Positions 35,657-43,367 of a stretch of DNA of 64,000 bases are shown here, in pieces (position 1 is the first letter of the stretch; each line of letters begins with the position of its first letter). The notes under the pieces were generated by a model. It saw nothing but the letters and a program-made list of their open reading frames with translations, made no database searches and was not told the origin of the DNA. The translations under genes and the position numbers were made by a program. Origin of the DNA: Candidatus Peribacteria bacterium RIFOXYB1_FULL_54_35 (lineage in GTDB: Bacteria > Patescibacteriota > Gracilibacteria > Peribacterales > Peribacteraceae); NCBI GenBank assembly GCA_001787755.1, contig MFYJ01000007.1:210585-274584 (forward strand). Direction: 5' to 3'.

Positions 35657-35785
35657 ACAGGAATGAGGGGAAAGGAGGATAGGAGGCTGCTATTTTCCTT
35701 GGAGGAATCGGCAAATGCAATAGGATGGGGAGCCCAAAATGCCGAGTTTTCGGCTTTCTGCTGCGGGATTCCTGTCCAGGAAGCA

Positions 35786-35814
35786 TTGTTAAATAGGGCA
35801 AATTATTGTATAAT
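35786..35814 (+). promoter_or_regulatory. Promoter of the 35830 membrane-protein gene
   Basis: TTGTTA (35786-35791), a 17-bp spacer and TATAAT (35809-35814). The ATG is 15 nt downstream of the -10 box, so the leader is only a few bases long and has no ribosome-binding site. The rest of the 35657-35829 gap holds nothing I can name. Confidence 0.72.
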
Positions 35815-35829
35815 ATAACATGTATATAC

Positions 35830-36417
35830 ATGTCCAAACCTCTCTCTTCCGTGCGGCATTTCGCGCATGTGCATGATGATCTCCCTGCTTTCCATGCAGG
35901 GTATCTTGTCCTGACAATCCTCGTCGCTTCACTGCTGAATCTTGGTGTCTTTGGGCTGCTCATCATCGCGCACATGGCGTTGGATTATGTGAAGTACCGC
36001 GAGCATCACGGGTTCTCGTGGAGGCGGACAATGGAGGGGATGGTGCGTGAGAGTCTGGTAGATATTGCGCTCCTTGGCGTTGGTGTGGTCTTTGCCGTGT
36101 ACTTCCACCATACGGTCGGTCTTGCGAGTTTGAGCGGGCTTCTCCGCGCGGAGATGACAGTGGTGCGGGCTGCGGGGTTGCTCGTTCCCAAAGCGAAGAT
36201 CCTCCATGATTTCCTCAAGGTCATTTCGCATGTCCGCCACTACATCGACCAGGTGCATCCGCGGCATACACTGGGGTGGAGCAGACTGGACCGCTTCTGC
36301 TTCCTCACTCTTGCACTCTCCGTTCTCCTCGTTGTTGCCACGCCTGCGCTGATGGGGGTGGAGGCGAGTACGGTGATTCGCATTCTGCAGTACGAGCTCA
36401 TTCCGTTCAGGTTTTAG
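35830..36417 (+). CDS. Multi-pass membrane protein, hypothetical
   Basis: The protein has 195 residues, starting MSKPLSSVRHFAHVHDDLPA at 35830, directly after a good promoter. Hydrophobic segments are YLVLTILVASLLNLGVFGLLIIAHMAL, LVDIALLGVGVVFAVYF and FCFLTLALSVLLVVATPALMG. Several His residues lie in the N-terminal and connecting parts (HFAHVHDD, KVISHVRHYIDQVHPRH), perhaps for metal binding. No family is recognised. It is convergent with the TsaE-HD gene across hairpin H8. Confidence 0.74.
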   Translation: MSKPLSSVRHFAHVHDDLPAFHAGYLVLTILVASLLNLGVFGLLIIAHMALDYVKYREHHGFSWRRTMEGMVRESLVDIALLGVGVVFAVYFHHTVGLASLSGLLRAEMTVVRAAGLLVPKAKILHDFLKVISHVRHYIDQVHPRHTLGWSRLDRFCFLTLALSVLLVVATPALMGVEASTVIRILQYELIPFRF

Positions 36418-36437
36418 GATTTGAACTTTTCGTTCTT

Positions 36438-36496
36438 CCTACAAGCTACCAGCTACAAGCTACTAGTTTGTAGTTTGTAGGTTGTAGTTTGTAGGG
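36438..36496. repeat. Word-repeat inverted repeat H8 (GTAGNTT word)
   Basis: CCTACAAGCTACCAGCTACA pairs imperfectly with the downstream run of TTTGTAG words. AGGATTTGAACTTTTCG, resembling the core, lies just outside the left arm rather than in the loop. It is located between the convergent stops of the 35830 gene and the TsaE-HD gene. Confidence 0.65.
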
Positions 36497-36506
36497 TGGA
36501 ATAATC

Positions 36507-37526
36507 CTAGAGAGGAGGGTTTCCTCCAAACAGTTCCTCCTCCAGCTCTTTCGCCTGCGTGTACCAGATGTCTGCGTCTTTGGAGAAGCGGCTCCCGTTG
36601 TAGCGCTTGGAGAAATCTTCAAACCGCTCGTCCAGCGTGACCACCTGGTCGAGGTTCACCCGCTTGTCCGCGTAGTAGAGCAGTTTCTGCTCAACCGTTC
36701 TCCGTTCTTTGGGCGGGAGCTGCAGGCCGTGCACTTCCACGATCTCCGCGAGTGCGCTAAAACCTCTGGTGCGGAGGAACGAAGCACAGGCTGGCTCGTG
36801 GCGTTTCCCCGAGTGCAACTGACGGATTTCCTGCCAGACTGCAGGTTCATTTGGAATATCGCCTGCATGGGATGCTCCGGGGGTGAAGTCGATGAAGCGC
36901 AGGAGGTCGTGAATTTTACCTGCTTTCTCCAGGGCTTCGAGGCGGACGATATCGCCGCGCTGCATGAGGGACGTTCCCATCTGCACCGCGAAGCACGCCA
37001 CGGTATCGCAGTGTGCGGCGATGTGTTCTGGCAGCGCCATTTCTCTGCGCCACTGCAGGATCTCTGCGTCTCCCGGGAGGGGCATGTCGCGGAAGGCGCA
37101 GGTGAGCTCATGTCCTCTGTGCCTGTTTCTGTCCAGAATCTGGATGGAGATGTACGGGTCTTCCAGGGGTTTTTGGAGGTGCTGCGCCCACTCGATACAG
37201 CGGAAGCCGAGAAAATCGGCAGTCTGCTCTATAAAGGCGTCCGCCTGAGGGCCGGAGAGCCGGTAGAGATCGATGTGCAGAAATGGTTTCCCGTCAGCGG
37301 TTTTGTGCAGATGTTCAAGAGCGAACGTCGGGCTGGGGAGATGTCCCTGTATGCCCAGTGCTTCTGAGAAGCCGTTGAGAAACGTCGTTTTGCCAGATCC
37401 GAGGTCCCCGGAGAGCAGAATACTGATCGGTTGCACGTAGAGCGTGCTTGCAAGAGAGCGCCCGCAGGAATGCGTGATTCCCGCATCTTTAAGCCAAATA
37501 ATGGGGTTTAGATCGATTGTTTTCAA
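36507..37526 (-). CDS. tsaE: TsaE (t6A ATPase) fused to an HD-domain hydrolase
   Basis: The 339 residues fall in two parts. Residues ~15-150 are TsaE: Walker A in LLSGDLGSGKTTFLNGF, then SPTFALEHLH, HIDLYRLSGP, and GFRCIEWAQHL, the ATPase of the t6A37-forming TsaBDE complex. Residues ~165-300 show an HD pattern: HIAAHCDTVACFAVQM, ALEKAGKIHDLLRFIDF (HD pair), KRHEPACASFLRTRGF and LLYYADKRVN. Typical TsaE is about 150 residues, so this is a fusion in one frame. The first codon is TTG at 37526, with no ATG available before the P-loop. A TTATAATATAG box shared with the divergent M23 gene lies about 13 nt upstream. Confidence 0.87.
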   Translation of the reverse strand: MKTIDLNPIIWLKDAGITHSCGRSLASTLYVQPISILLSGDLGSGKTTFLNGFSEALGIQGHLPSPTFALEHLHKTADGKPFLHIDLYRLSGPQADAFIEQTADFLGFRCIEWAQHLQKPLEDPYISIQILDRNRHRGHELTCAFRDMPLPGDAEILQWRREMALPEHIAAHCDTVACFAVQMGTSLMQRGDIVRLEALEKAGKIHDLLRFIDFTPGASHAGDIPNEPAVWQEIRQLHSGKRHEPACASFLRTRGFSALAEIVEVHGLQLPPKERRTVEQKLLYYADKRVNLDQVVTLDERFEDFSKRYNGSRFSKDADIWYTQAKELEEELFGGNPPL

Positions 37527-37538
37527 ATCTAAAAAATG

Positions 37539-37548
37539 TTATAATATA
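37539..37548. promoter_or_regulatory. Shared divergent -10 region of tsaE-HD and M23 genes
   Basis: TTATAATATA gives TATAAT for the plus strand (37540-37545) and TATATTATAA for the minus strand. One palindromic AT block could therefore serve both directions. Leaders would be about 15 nt (plus) and almost none (minus). No clear -35 elements are seen. Confidence 0.5.
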
Positions 37549-37566
37549 GTAAAACGAATATCAAAC

Positions 37567-39168
37567 ATGACATCCCTTGTCCCACGCCGTAAGCACGGGT
37601 TTTCCTCTGCGCCGCTGCACCCGAAGCGGGAGCCACATCCTATATTCTTCTTAAAGCAGCGAAGCTCGTTCTGGATTGCCACACTTTCGGTGGGGGCGTT
37701 CCTCATAGGAAATATGATAGGACAGAACGGATGGTACCTCTTCCTGGCATCGGTCCTTGGCAAGGAAGATGATAGCCTCATCGTCTATACGGGGACAGTC
37801 ACTCCGCTTGAGAAGGTGCCGGATTACAGCCGTTGGACGTCGTACGGAGGCAATGCCGAGGAGCACACGTACCGGCAGGTGCCGCAGGATCTCCTTGTTG
37901 TTCTTCCTGTGTATGATCGGTCTGCACAGCTTCGTACGGAGAATGCCTCCACTTCCGCGGGGTTCTACTCCGTGGGGAACCGCGGTTCGTACTCGACCGG
38001 TGCAGAGAACTCCGGCAGCCATCCCGGTGTGGATATTCGCGCGCCGATGGGATCGCCGGTGCGTGCGGTGGCAAACGGTATTGTGGAGGAAGTGAAGCAG
38101 GGTGGGGGATTCGGGCTCGTTATCGTCATCCGCCACCCGAACGTGCCCGATCCGGACCGTCCAAACAGAACCACCACGCTCTACAGTGCCTACGCGCACT
38201 TGCAGGCTGCGCTCGTGACGGTGGGTACAGTGGTGGAGAAGGGCGAGCACATTGCCTACTCAGGACAGTCCGGGTACGCCTCTGGTCCGCACCTCCACTT
38301 CCAGATCGACCGGGAGAGTGCGCCGTTCCATCCGTACTGGCCGTTCACCGATGCAGAGGCGAACGAAGCCGGGCTGACACTCGCGGAAGCTGTCGATGCG
38401 GGGTTCCACAGTGAACGTCTCAAGCAGTACACCGTGCACCCCATGCTCTACGTGCAGTCGAACTTCCTGCCTGTGCCTGTGACTCCGGGCACCACGGAAG
38501 TGGTGGAGAAGCCGAAGCCTGTCGTGCTCAACCTTTCGCAGCGCATTGCTCTGCGGATTCAGTCGAGGAAGGAGAAGCAGGTGCAGGAGGGAGAGGTGGA
38601 GGCAGCACAGAAGGAAACTCCGCCGGTGCTTGCACCGGCAGCTCCTGAGCAGGTCGTGTATCAGCGTGAGCCGGAAGCGGAAGAAGTAGTGCCTGCTGTC
38701 CGGATGTCCCGGTCGCAGCGTGCCGCACAGGATCGCCAGAAGCGCGTGGAGGATCGCGTCACGCGCGCGCGCTTCTCCAGCCGCCAGGTGTCACGCACAC
38801 AGGAGACTGTTGTGCGGCGTGAGGAGGTTGCGACGCAGGGGGATATTTCCGCTGTGATCGGGGGGCCGCAGCAAGTGCAGGACATCAGCATTCAGCACGA
38901 CGGTTCGTACTCGGGCCGTGGATGGGAACAGATGGTCGTGCAACTCACCGATGAGGAGGGGGCACTCATTACGAATCCTGCTCTGAACCGTGACATCTAT
39001 CTCCGTGCCATCTACGGAGATGCGGAGTTCCGGCCGAGCGTGCTCACCGCTCTCGATTTCAGCGGAGGCGAAGCGACGGTGTACATGCTCCCGCGCGGGC
39101 GAACTACCATCGTCATCCAGGCACAGCCGTACCCTGCGATGAGCAGCCCGATGGCCTACGGGCAGTAG
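37567..39168 (+). CDS. Membrane-anchored M23 (LytM) peptidase
   Basis: The protein has 533 residues. The N-terminus is basic with one TM segment (FWIATLSVGAFLIGNMIGQNGWYLF). An M23 domain at ~145-270 has both metal motifs: HPGVDIRAPMGSPVRAV (H-x3-D) and SGPHLHFQID (H-x-H), with AYAHLQ between. A Glu/Arg-rich low-complexity stretch (~340-440) and a beta-rich C-terminal domain (GWEQMVVQLTDEEGALI; IYGDAEF) follow. It probably cuts peptidoglycan cross-bridges outside the membrane. The start at 37567 follows the TATAAT box. The TAG stop leads straight into hairpin H9. Confidence 0.9.
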   Translation: MTSLVPRRKHGFSSAPLHPKREPHPIFFLKQRSSFWIATLSVGAFLIGNMIGQNGWYLFLASVLGKEDDSLIVYTGTVTPLEKVPDYSRWTSYGGNAEEHTYRQVPQDLLVVLPVYDRSAQLRTENASTSAGFYSVGNRGSYSTGAENSGSHPGVDIRAPMGSPVRAVANGIVEEVKQGGGFGLVIVIRHPNVPDPDRPNRTTTLYSAYAHLQAALVTVGTVVEKGEHIAYSGQSGYASGPHLHFQIDRESAPFHPYWPFTDAEANEAGLTLAEAVDAGFHSERLKQYTVHPMLYVQSNFLPVPVTPGTTEVVEKPKPVVLNLSQRIALRIQSRKEKQVQEGEVEAAQKETPPVLAPAAPEQVVYQREPEAEEVVPAVRMSRSQRAAQDRQKRVEDRVTRARFSSRQVSRTQETVVRREEVATQGDISAVIGGPQQVQDISIQHDGSYSGRGWEQMVVQLTDEEGALITNPALNRDIYLRAIYGDAEFRPSVLTALDFSGGEATVYMLPRGRTTIVIQAQPYPAMSSPMAYGQ

Positions 39169-39310
39169 GGCTAGGGATAGGGTTAGGACGTTGTGTTTTG
39201 GATTTGAGCTTACAGCTTTCAGCTTTGAAGAGTTTGAAGCTTTGGAAGACACAAAGCCAAAGGGAAAAATCCCAGCCCTAACCCTAGCCCTAGCCCTAAC
39301 CCTAGCCCTA
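39169..39310. repeat. Word-repeat inverted repeat H9 (TAGGGT word) with exact core
   Basis: Left GGGCTAGGGATAGGGTTAGG pairs with right CCTAACCCTAGCCCTAACCC, the right arm being longer by several words. The loop contains TTTTGGATTTG (39196-39206), then an inner hairpin of AGCTTTCAGCTTTG and GAAGCTTTGGAAG. The right arm supplies the TAG stop of the convergent lipoprotein gene at 39308-39310. Confidence 0.78.
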
Positions 39311-39730
39311 ACCCTCTTTCGTAGTTTTCAACACAATCACCGTTCCCCCTCCGCCGGGCAGTGCTTCGAAGGTGACAGAGAGTTCGCGGTCTTTCTTGGT
39401 GGCGCGGAGGGTGCCTCCGGCGTCCTCCGTATCCTGCACGATCTTCCAGCCGTTCTGCTCAATACCGCGGTAGTACGTGATGGGACTCAGGGGACCGTTG
39501 ATTGTTTCCATTGTCAGGACGATGTCCGTGTCAGTCACTGAGTAGTCTACTTTCTTGGCGTCGGAATCTTCCAGGTACAGCGGGACGTCATCCGGTACGC
39601 CCCGTGCCGGTCTGGGGGGAGGGGGCGGTCCGTCGTCGGGTGTCTGTCCTCCTTCCTTCCCGCAGGCAGTGAGCAGGAGGTAGAAGCAGAAGAGGAGGGT
39701 TGCGGTGCGAAGCAGAGGTGCGTGTTTCAT
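39308..39730 (-). CDS. Lipoprotein of unknown function
   Basis: The protein has 140 residues, starting MKHAPLLRTATLLFCFYLLLTAC with a lipobox LLTAC. A Pro-rich spacer (DDGPPPPPRPARG) follows. The compact domain (VPLYLEDSDAKKVDYSVTDT; ITYYRGIEQNGWKIVQDTED) resembles surface lipoproteins that sense or bind at the envelope, but I cannot name a family. Its stop codon lies in the arm of H9. The gene begins 20 bp after the YqfO-like stop, so the two may be co-transcribed. Confidence 0.78.
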   Translation of the reverse strand: MKHAPLLRTATLLFCFYLLLTACGKEGGQTPDDGPPPPPRPARGVPDDVPLYLEDSDAKKVDYSVTDTDIVLTMETINGPLSPITYYRGIEQNGWKIVQDTEDAGGTLRATKKDRELSVTFEALPGGGGTVIVLKTTKEG

Positions 39731-39750
39731 AGTGCGCATATGGTACGGCA

Positions 39751-40086
39751 TCAGAGCAGGTCGTGGTAGTCCAGCATGGGGAGGACATGGATGGCTGGTT
39801 CCTCGTACGGGTGTGCCTTGATGACGGCGTGCAGCACTTCCTTGAGCGTCGCTTTGGGAACGACGACTTCGATGCGTTCTTCTTTCACCTCTGTCAGCTG
39901 GCAGGCTGCCCCGATGGCAGGGTCTGCATCCTTGTCGGGGCGGAAACGCCCGGTGCCCGGGGTGGAGAAGGAGCAGCTGTCGTAGTGTCCTATGTTCCCG
40001 GCGCCCGCCTCAGCAAGCGCTGAGCGGATGGCGTCTGCATCCTTGTGTGGTACGTAGACGATGAGGTGGTAGAGGGGGGTGTCCAT
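39751..40086 (-). CDS. YqfO/NIF3 insert-domain-like protein
   Basis: The 111-residue protein is the CutA/PII-like domain found inserted in YqfO/NIF3 proteins, here on its own. YHLIVYVPHKDADAIRSALAEAGAGNIGHYDSCSFSTPGTG matches the family's start, and IEVVVPKATLKEVLHAVIKAHPYEEPAIHVLP its end. The full NIF3 metal-binding halves are absent. Stand-alone versions are common, but the function is unknown. Confidence 0.87.
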   Translation of the reverse strand: MDTPLYHLIVYVPHKDADAIRSALAEAGAGNIGHYDSCSFSTPGTGRFRPDKDADPAIGAACQLTEVKEERIEVVVPKATLKEVLHAVIKAHPYEEPAIHVLPMLDYHDLL

Positions 40087-40111
40087 GGAGCTTCCAGTAT
40101 AGCATTTGGGT

Positions 40112-40274
40112 GGGGGATAGGGTTGGGGTTGGGGTTAGGGATAGGGTTAGGGATAGGACATCCTTTTGCTTTTGGATTTGCGTATTCAAGACTTTGATCC
40201 TTCCGAAAGCTGAAAGCTCCAAGCTCAAAGTTCAACGCAAAATATCCTAAACCCTAACCCTATCCCTAACCCTA
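40112..40274. repeat. Word-repeat inverted repeat H10 (TAGGGT word) with exact core
   Basis: Left TTAGGGATAGGGTTAGGGAT pairs with right CCCTAACCCTATCCCTAACC. The loop contains TTTTGGATTTG (40170-40180) and inner complementary stretches built on AAGCT (AAGCTGAAAGCTCCAAGCTC). The right arm contains the TAG stop of the WecA-like gene. This one sits between co-directional genes. Confidence 0.78.
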
Positions 40275-41336
40275 CGTCCTCGAATAGCGCGAGAGCCCCA
40301 CCATGATGAGGAAGAGCACGAGTGCGGCAAGGAATTTTTCTACGGTGGTGAGGAAAAGTGCCGTAATGCCGAATACCGATCCCAGCACTGCCGTGAGGAG
40401 TATCACCTGGCGTTCCGACCATCCTCTCGAGAGGAGACGGTGGTGGAGGTGTTCGTTCTTTCCGCCGCCGCGCATCACGGGTGTGCGTTTTATGATCCTC
40501 CGGAAGATGACGATCAGAAAATCGATGAGCGGAACGCCGAGCACCAGGAATGCCGTGGCCACTTTGCCGCCCGCGTAGATGGTGAGCACGCCGAGCAGCA
40601 GTCCGTAGAACATGGCGCCGCTGTCTCCCATGAGTACCTTCGCCGGAGGGAAATCGAAGAGGAGTCCGCCCGCGGCGATGCCTGCGAGCAGAAAGCTCAT
40701 GAGAGCGAGTTCCGGCTGGCCGACGCGCGGGGAGAGCGAGAGCCCTCCGATGGTGAGGAATCCGATGACGGCGAGCACGCTCACCTGTCCCGGGATGCCA
40801 TCGAACCAGTTGAGTGCGTTGATGGTGAGTCCCAGCCACAGCACGGTGAAGAGCGCTCCTACGACGGAGGGATCGGAGAGGAGGGGGGAGGGGATGACGA
40901 GCGTGTCGAGCTGGATGCGTTCAAACCCCAGGAATTCCAGGGGGTTGGTGAGCGAGTAGATGCGCGTGCCGGTGCCGAAGATGATGAGTGCGCAGAGCAC
41001 CTGCACCTGCAGCCGCACTTTTGCAGAGAGCTGCCTCCGGTCATCGAGCAGGGTTGCGAGCGCGAGCAGCACCGTGCTCACCACCAGTCCCGTGTGTTGC
41101 GTGGACCATGGGTCTGCGAGGAGCGGCTGAATGGCGAAGAAGAAGAGGAGGAAGAGCACGACTGCAACGAGACCGGTAGGGTAGGGGATGGCCTTCCGCC
41201 AGAGGCCGTAGCGCTGCGGGAAATCCAGGAGCCCGAGTTCCGGGAAGAGTTTGAGTGCGCAGGCATGCAGAAACACCGATGCAGCGAGTGCGGCGCAGGG
41301 GAGGAGGATGAGCTGGTTCACGGTAATCACCTCCAT
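40272..41336 (-). CDS. WecA/MraY-family undecaprenyl-phosphate sugar-1-phosphate transferase
   Basis: This polytopic enzyme transfers a sugar-phosphate (often GlcNAc-1-P) from a UDP-sugar to undecaprenyl phosphate. I chose the ATG at 41336 (MEVITVNQLILLPCAALAAS, 354 residues), since the longer ORF runs through hairpin H11. The motifs are LLDFPQRYGLWRKAIPYPTG, ATLLDDRRQL (catalytic Asp pair), NALNWFDGIPG, VLMGDSGAMFYG and ENEHLHHRLL-like KNEHLHHRLLSRG. The last motif favours the WecA/TagO branch over MraY. About ten TM segments. It likely starts a wall or surface polysaccharide. Confidence 0.91.
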   Translation of the reverse strand: MEVITVNQLILLPCAALAASVFLHACALKLFPELGLLDFPQRYGLWRKAIPYPTGLVAVVLFLLFFFAIQPLLADPWSTQHTGLVVSTVLLALATLLDDRRQLSAKVRLQVQVLCALIIFGTGTRIYSLTNPLEFLGFERIQLDTLVIPSPLLSDPSVVGALFTVLWLGLTINALNWFDGIPGQVSVLAVIGFLTIGGLSLSPRVGQPELALMSFLLAGIAAGGLLFDFPPAKVLMGDSGAMFYGLLLGVLTIYAGGKVATAFLVLGVPLIDFLIVIFRRIIKRTPVMRGGGKNEHLHHRLLSRGWSERQVILLTAVLGSVFGITALFLTTVEKFLAALVLFLIMVGLSRYSRT

Positions 41337-41373
41337 AGCATAACGTGGTCGGGGATCTTTGAGTACATTGGTG

Positions 41374-41485
41374 GTCCGTATGTCGTATGTGGTATGTCGT
41401 ATGTAGGTGCTTGCCTTCGTTCCTTGGGTTTCTATTTCTTCGTGATTCCCGATATACGATATACCACATACGAAATACGATACAC
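41374..41485. repeat. Word-repeat inverted repeat H11 (GTATGTC word)
   Basis: CGTATGTGGTATGTCGTATG pairs with CGATATACCACATACGAAAT-type sequence on the right. The loop TTGGGTTTCTATTTCTTCG is a diverged core related to H12. It lies in the divergent region between the WecA-like and AroE-like genes, ending about 10 bp before the latter's ATG. Confidence 0.72.
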
Positions 41486-41495
41486 TCAGTTTCCC

Positions 41496-41864
41496 ATGTC
41501 CAAACCCCGCACCTCCACCGCCCGCGAACTCTTCGGCGTCCTCGGGGCGCACCCCCGCGCTTCCGCGCTGCAGCGGGAATGGAATGCATACTTTGCGAGG
41601 GAAGGGATCGACGCGTTCATGGGCCGGTATCCCGCTTCCATCAAGCTGCTCCCCGGGCGCCTGAGCGAGATGTTTCACTTCGACCGCCGGGCTTACATTG
41701 TGGGTTTACGGCTTCAGAAAGCCATTCTACCGCTATTGGATGCTCTGGATGCTTCCACGGCGGGGGAGGGGAGAGCGGATGTTGTGGTGAACAGGGGAGG
41801 GGAGTGCATGGGATATTTCCTGGAAGATACCTCGCCGGATAGCGTGATGGCTTTGTTGAGGTGA
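41496..41864 (+). CDS. Shikimate dehydrogenase N-terminal-domain-like protein (half of AroE)
   Basis: The protein has 122 residues, ATG at 41496 (MSKPRTSTARELFGVLG). It aligns by eye with the substrate-binding half of AroE. LFGVLGAHPRASALQREWNA corresponds to 'GxPIxHSxSPxxHN'. LRLQKAILPLLDALDAST corresponds to 'PxKxAVLPLLDELD', keeping the catalytic Lys. VVNRGGECMGYFLEDT corresponds to 'VVNRDGxLxGYNTDG'. The Asn of 'GAVNT' and the whole NADP-binding Rossmann half are missing. It stops cleanly, so it is either a domain kept for another use or a shortened relic. No other aro gene is nearby. The assignment is my reading and not certain. Confidence 0.6.
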   Translation: MSKPRTSTARELFGVLGAHPRASALQREWNAYFAREGIDAFMGRYPASIKLLPGRLSEMFHFDRRAYIVGLRLQKAILPLLDALDASTAGEGRADVVVNRGGECMGYFLEDTSPDSVMALLR

Positions 41865-41869
41865 TGGTG

Positions 41870-41980
41870 TGAATATGGAATATCGTATGTCGTATGTGGG
41901 GTGTGTATTTTCGTTTTTTGGATTTGTATTTCTTGAGATTTCCCGACATACGACATACCACATTCCACATACGGTATTCT
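41870..41980. repeat. Word-repeat inverted repeat H12 (GTATGTC word) with exact core
   Basis: GAATATCGTATGTCGTATGT-type left arm pairs with ACATACGACATACCACATTC on the right. The loop has TTTTTTGGATTTGTATTTCT, containing the exact TTTTGGATTTG core (41916-41926). It lies between the AroE-like gene and pgk and shares its word with H11, 500 bp away. Confidence 0.78.
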
Positions 41981-42031
41981 GTCTACTCTTCTCGCAAGCA
42001 TGATCATTCCTTCTTCACTTACAATGCACTC

Positions 42032-43237
42032 ATGCCAAAGTATCCTCTCCTCAAAGACGCTCCTCTCAAGAACAAAAAAGTTCTGCTCCGTGCCGGATTT
42101 GACGTACCCATGGAAAATGGGAAAGTAGTCGATACGAGCCGAATCGAGGCCATGGTTCCCACCATGAAGTACATTCTGGAGAAAGGAGCTGCGCTCATCA
42201 TCATGGCGCACCAGGGCCGCCCGAAAGGCAAAGCGGATCCTGTGCTCAGCCAGAAGCCGCTCGTCCCCATCCTCAAGAAGCTCCTGAAAACGGAGGTGGA
42301 CTTTGCTGCACCGTGCGCAGGGGAGGAGGCGAAGAAGAAGGCGGCGGCGCTCAAGCCGGGGCAGGTGCTCCTGCTGGAAAACCTCCGCTTCGAACCCGGG
42401 GAGAAGGAGAAGAAAGATCCGGCGTTTGCCAAGAAGCTCGCTGCCCTCGCCGATCTCTACGTGAACGATGCGTTCACGAACTGCCACCGCGACCACGCGA
42501 GCATGACCGGAGTCCCCGAGCTCCTCCCCGCCTACCTGGGGTTCCAGGCGCAGAAGGAGGTGGAGAACTTAAGCAAAGTGTTTCTGCATCCCCGCCACCC
42601 CGTCACGCTCATTGTGAGCGGCGCGAAGATGGAGACGAAGGTTCCTGTCATTGAACACTTCCTGGACAAAGCAGACAGCATCCTCGTCGGCGGATGCATC
42701 GCCAACACGTTCATTGCTGCCCGCGGGTTCGATGTCGGCAAGTCCAAATACGAGGAGCAGTGGATAGAGAAGGCGCAGGAGATCATGCTCGAGAGCGAGA
42801 AGGATGGAATGGCGGATGTGCTTGTCCCGCGTGATGCTGTGGTGGCGACGGAGGCGACGGAAAAAGCACAGAAGCTGGATCTTCCGGTGGAGAACATCGC
42901 CGGAGACATGGCTATCTTCGACATCGGCACGGTGACGGTGAAGCGCTACGTGGAGATCATCGAGAAGTCGCGCACTATCGTGTGGAACGGGCCGCTCGGC
43001 ATGCACGAGCTCAACCGGTTCTCCCACGCCACCAAGCGCATTGCCGAAGCCATCGCCAGAGCGACGAAGAAGAACAAGGCGGTTTCCATCATCGGCGGGG
43101 GCGACACCCTCGATTTCCACGAGCGGTACGGCTACTCCCTGAAAACCTACACGTTCGTGAGCACGGCGGGCGGGGCGATGATGGATCTCATTTCCGGGAA
43201 GGTGCTGCCGGCACTGAAGGCGCTGGAGAAGAAGTAG
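42032..43237 (+). CDS. pgk: Phosphoglycerate kinase
   Basis: This glycolytic enzyme makes ATP from 1,3-bisphosphoglycerate. It has 401 residues. I chose the ATG at 42032 (MPKYPLLKDAPLKNKKVLLRAGFDVP), since the upstream track ORF reads through hairpin H12. The substrate motifs are LLRAGFDVPMENG, AHQGRPKG and LENLRFEPGE, DAFTNCHRDHAS is conserved, and the nucleotide site is VWNGPLGMHE with IIGGGDT and FVSTAGGAMMDLISGK. All key blocks are present. Confidence 0.98.
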   Translation: MPKYPLLKDAPLKNKKVLLRAGFDVPMENGKVVDTSRIEAMVPTMKYILEKGAALIIMAHQGRPKGKADPVLSQKPLVPILKKLLKTEVDFAAPCAGEEAKKKAAALKPGQVLLLENLRFEPGEKEKKDPAFAKKLAALADLYVNDAFTNCHRDHASMTGVPELLPAYLGFQAQKEVENLSKVFLHPRHPVTLIVSGAKMETKVPVIEHFLDKADSILVGGCIANTFIAARGFDVGKSKYEEQWIEKAQEIMLESEKDGMADVLVPRDAVVATEATEKAQKLDLPVENIAGDMAIFDIGTVTVKRYVEIIEKSRTIVWNGPLGMHELNRFSHATKRIAEAIARATKKNKAVSIIGGGDTLDFHERYGYSLKTYTFVSTAGGAMMDLISGKVLPALKALEKK

Positions 43238-43273
43238 TTCTACTTCCAGCATGTTTTTCTGGGCGTTGCGGAG

Positions 43274-43351
43274 CACGTCATCCCGAGCGGAGCCGAGGGA
43301 CGACGTGTGTGGAGGGTACGCCATGGTTCGGCTCCGCTCACCATGACGTTC
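43274..43351. repeat. CTGAGC/GTCGAAG-family palindrome pair P3
   Basis: ACGTCATCCCGAGCGGAGCC is followed 24 nt later by the reverse-complement-like TCGGCTCCGCTCACCATGACG. Two smaller palindromes, CGTC...GACG and CATGG...CCATG, are nested inside. The core CCGAGCGGAGCCGAGG is a variant of the family core. It lies between pgk and the 43368 gene. Confidence 0.65.
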
Positions 43352-43367
43352 TGCTATTCTTCCTCCT

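Noticed and set aside
35429-35818. 129-residue plus-strand ORF with a hydrophobic stretch
   Set aside because: The hydrophobic part is the complement of the acidic tail of the Cys-rich microprotein, and the ORF runs through the promoter of the 35830 gene.
3727-40274. TTAGGG-type repeats as telomere sequence or chromosome ends
   Set aside because: They are short, paired as inverted arms and lie between genes; other elements of the same design use unrelated words.
40440-41864. 474-residue plus-strand ORF as one gene
   Set aside because: Most of it is antisense to the WecA-like gene and crosses hairpin H11; only the last 122 codons (from 41496) look like a real protein.
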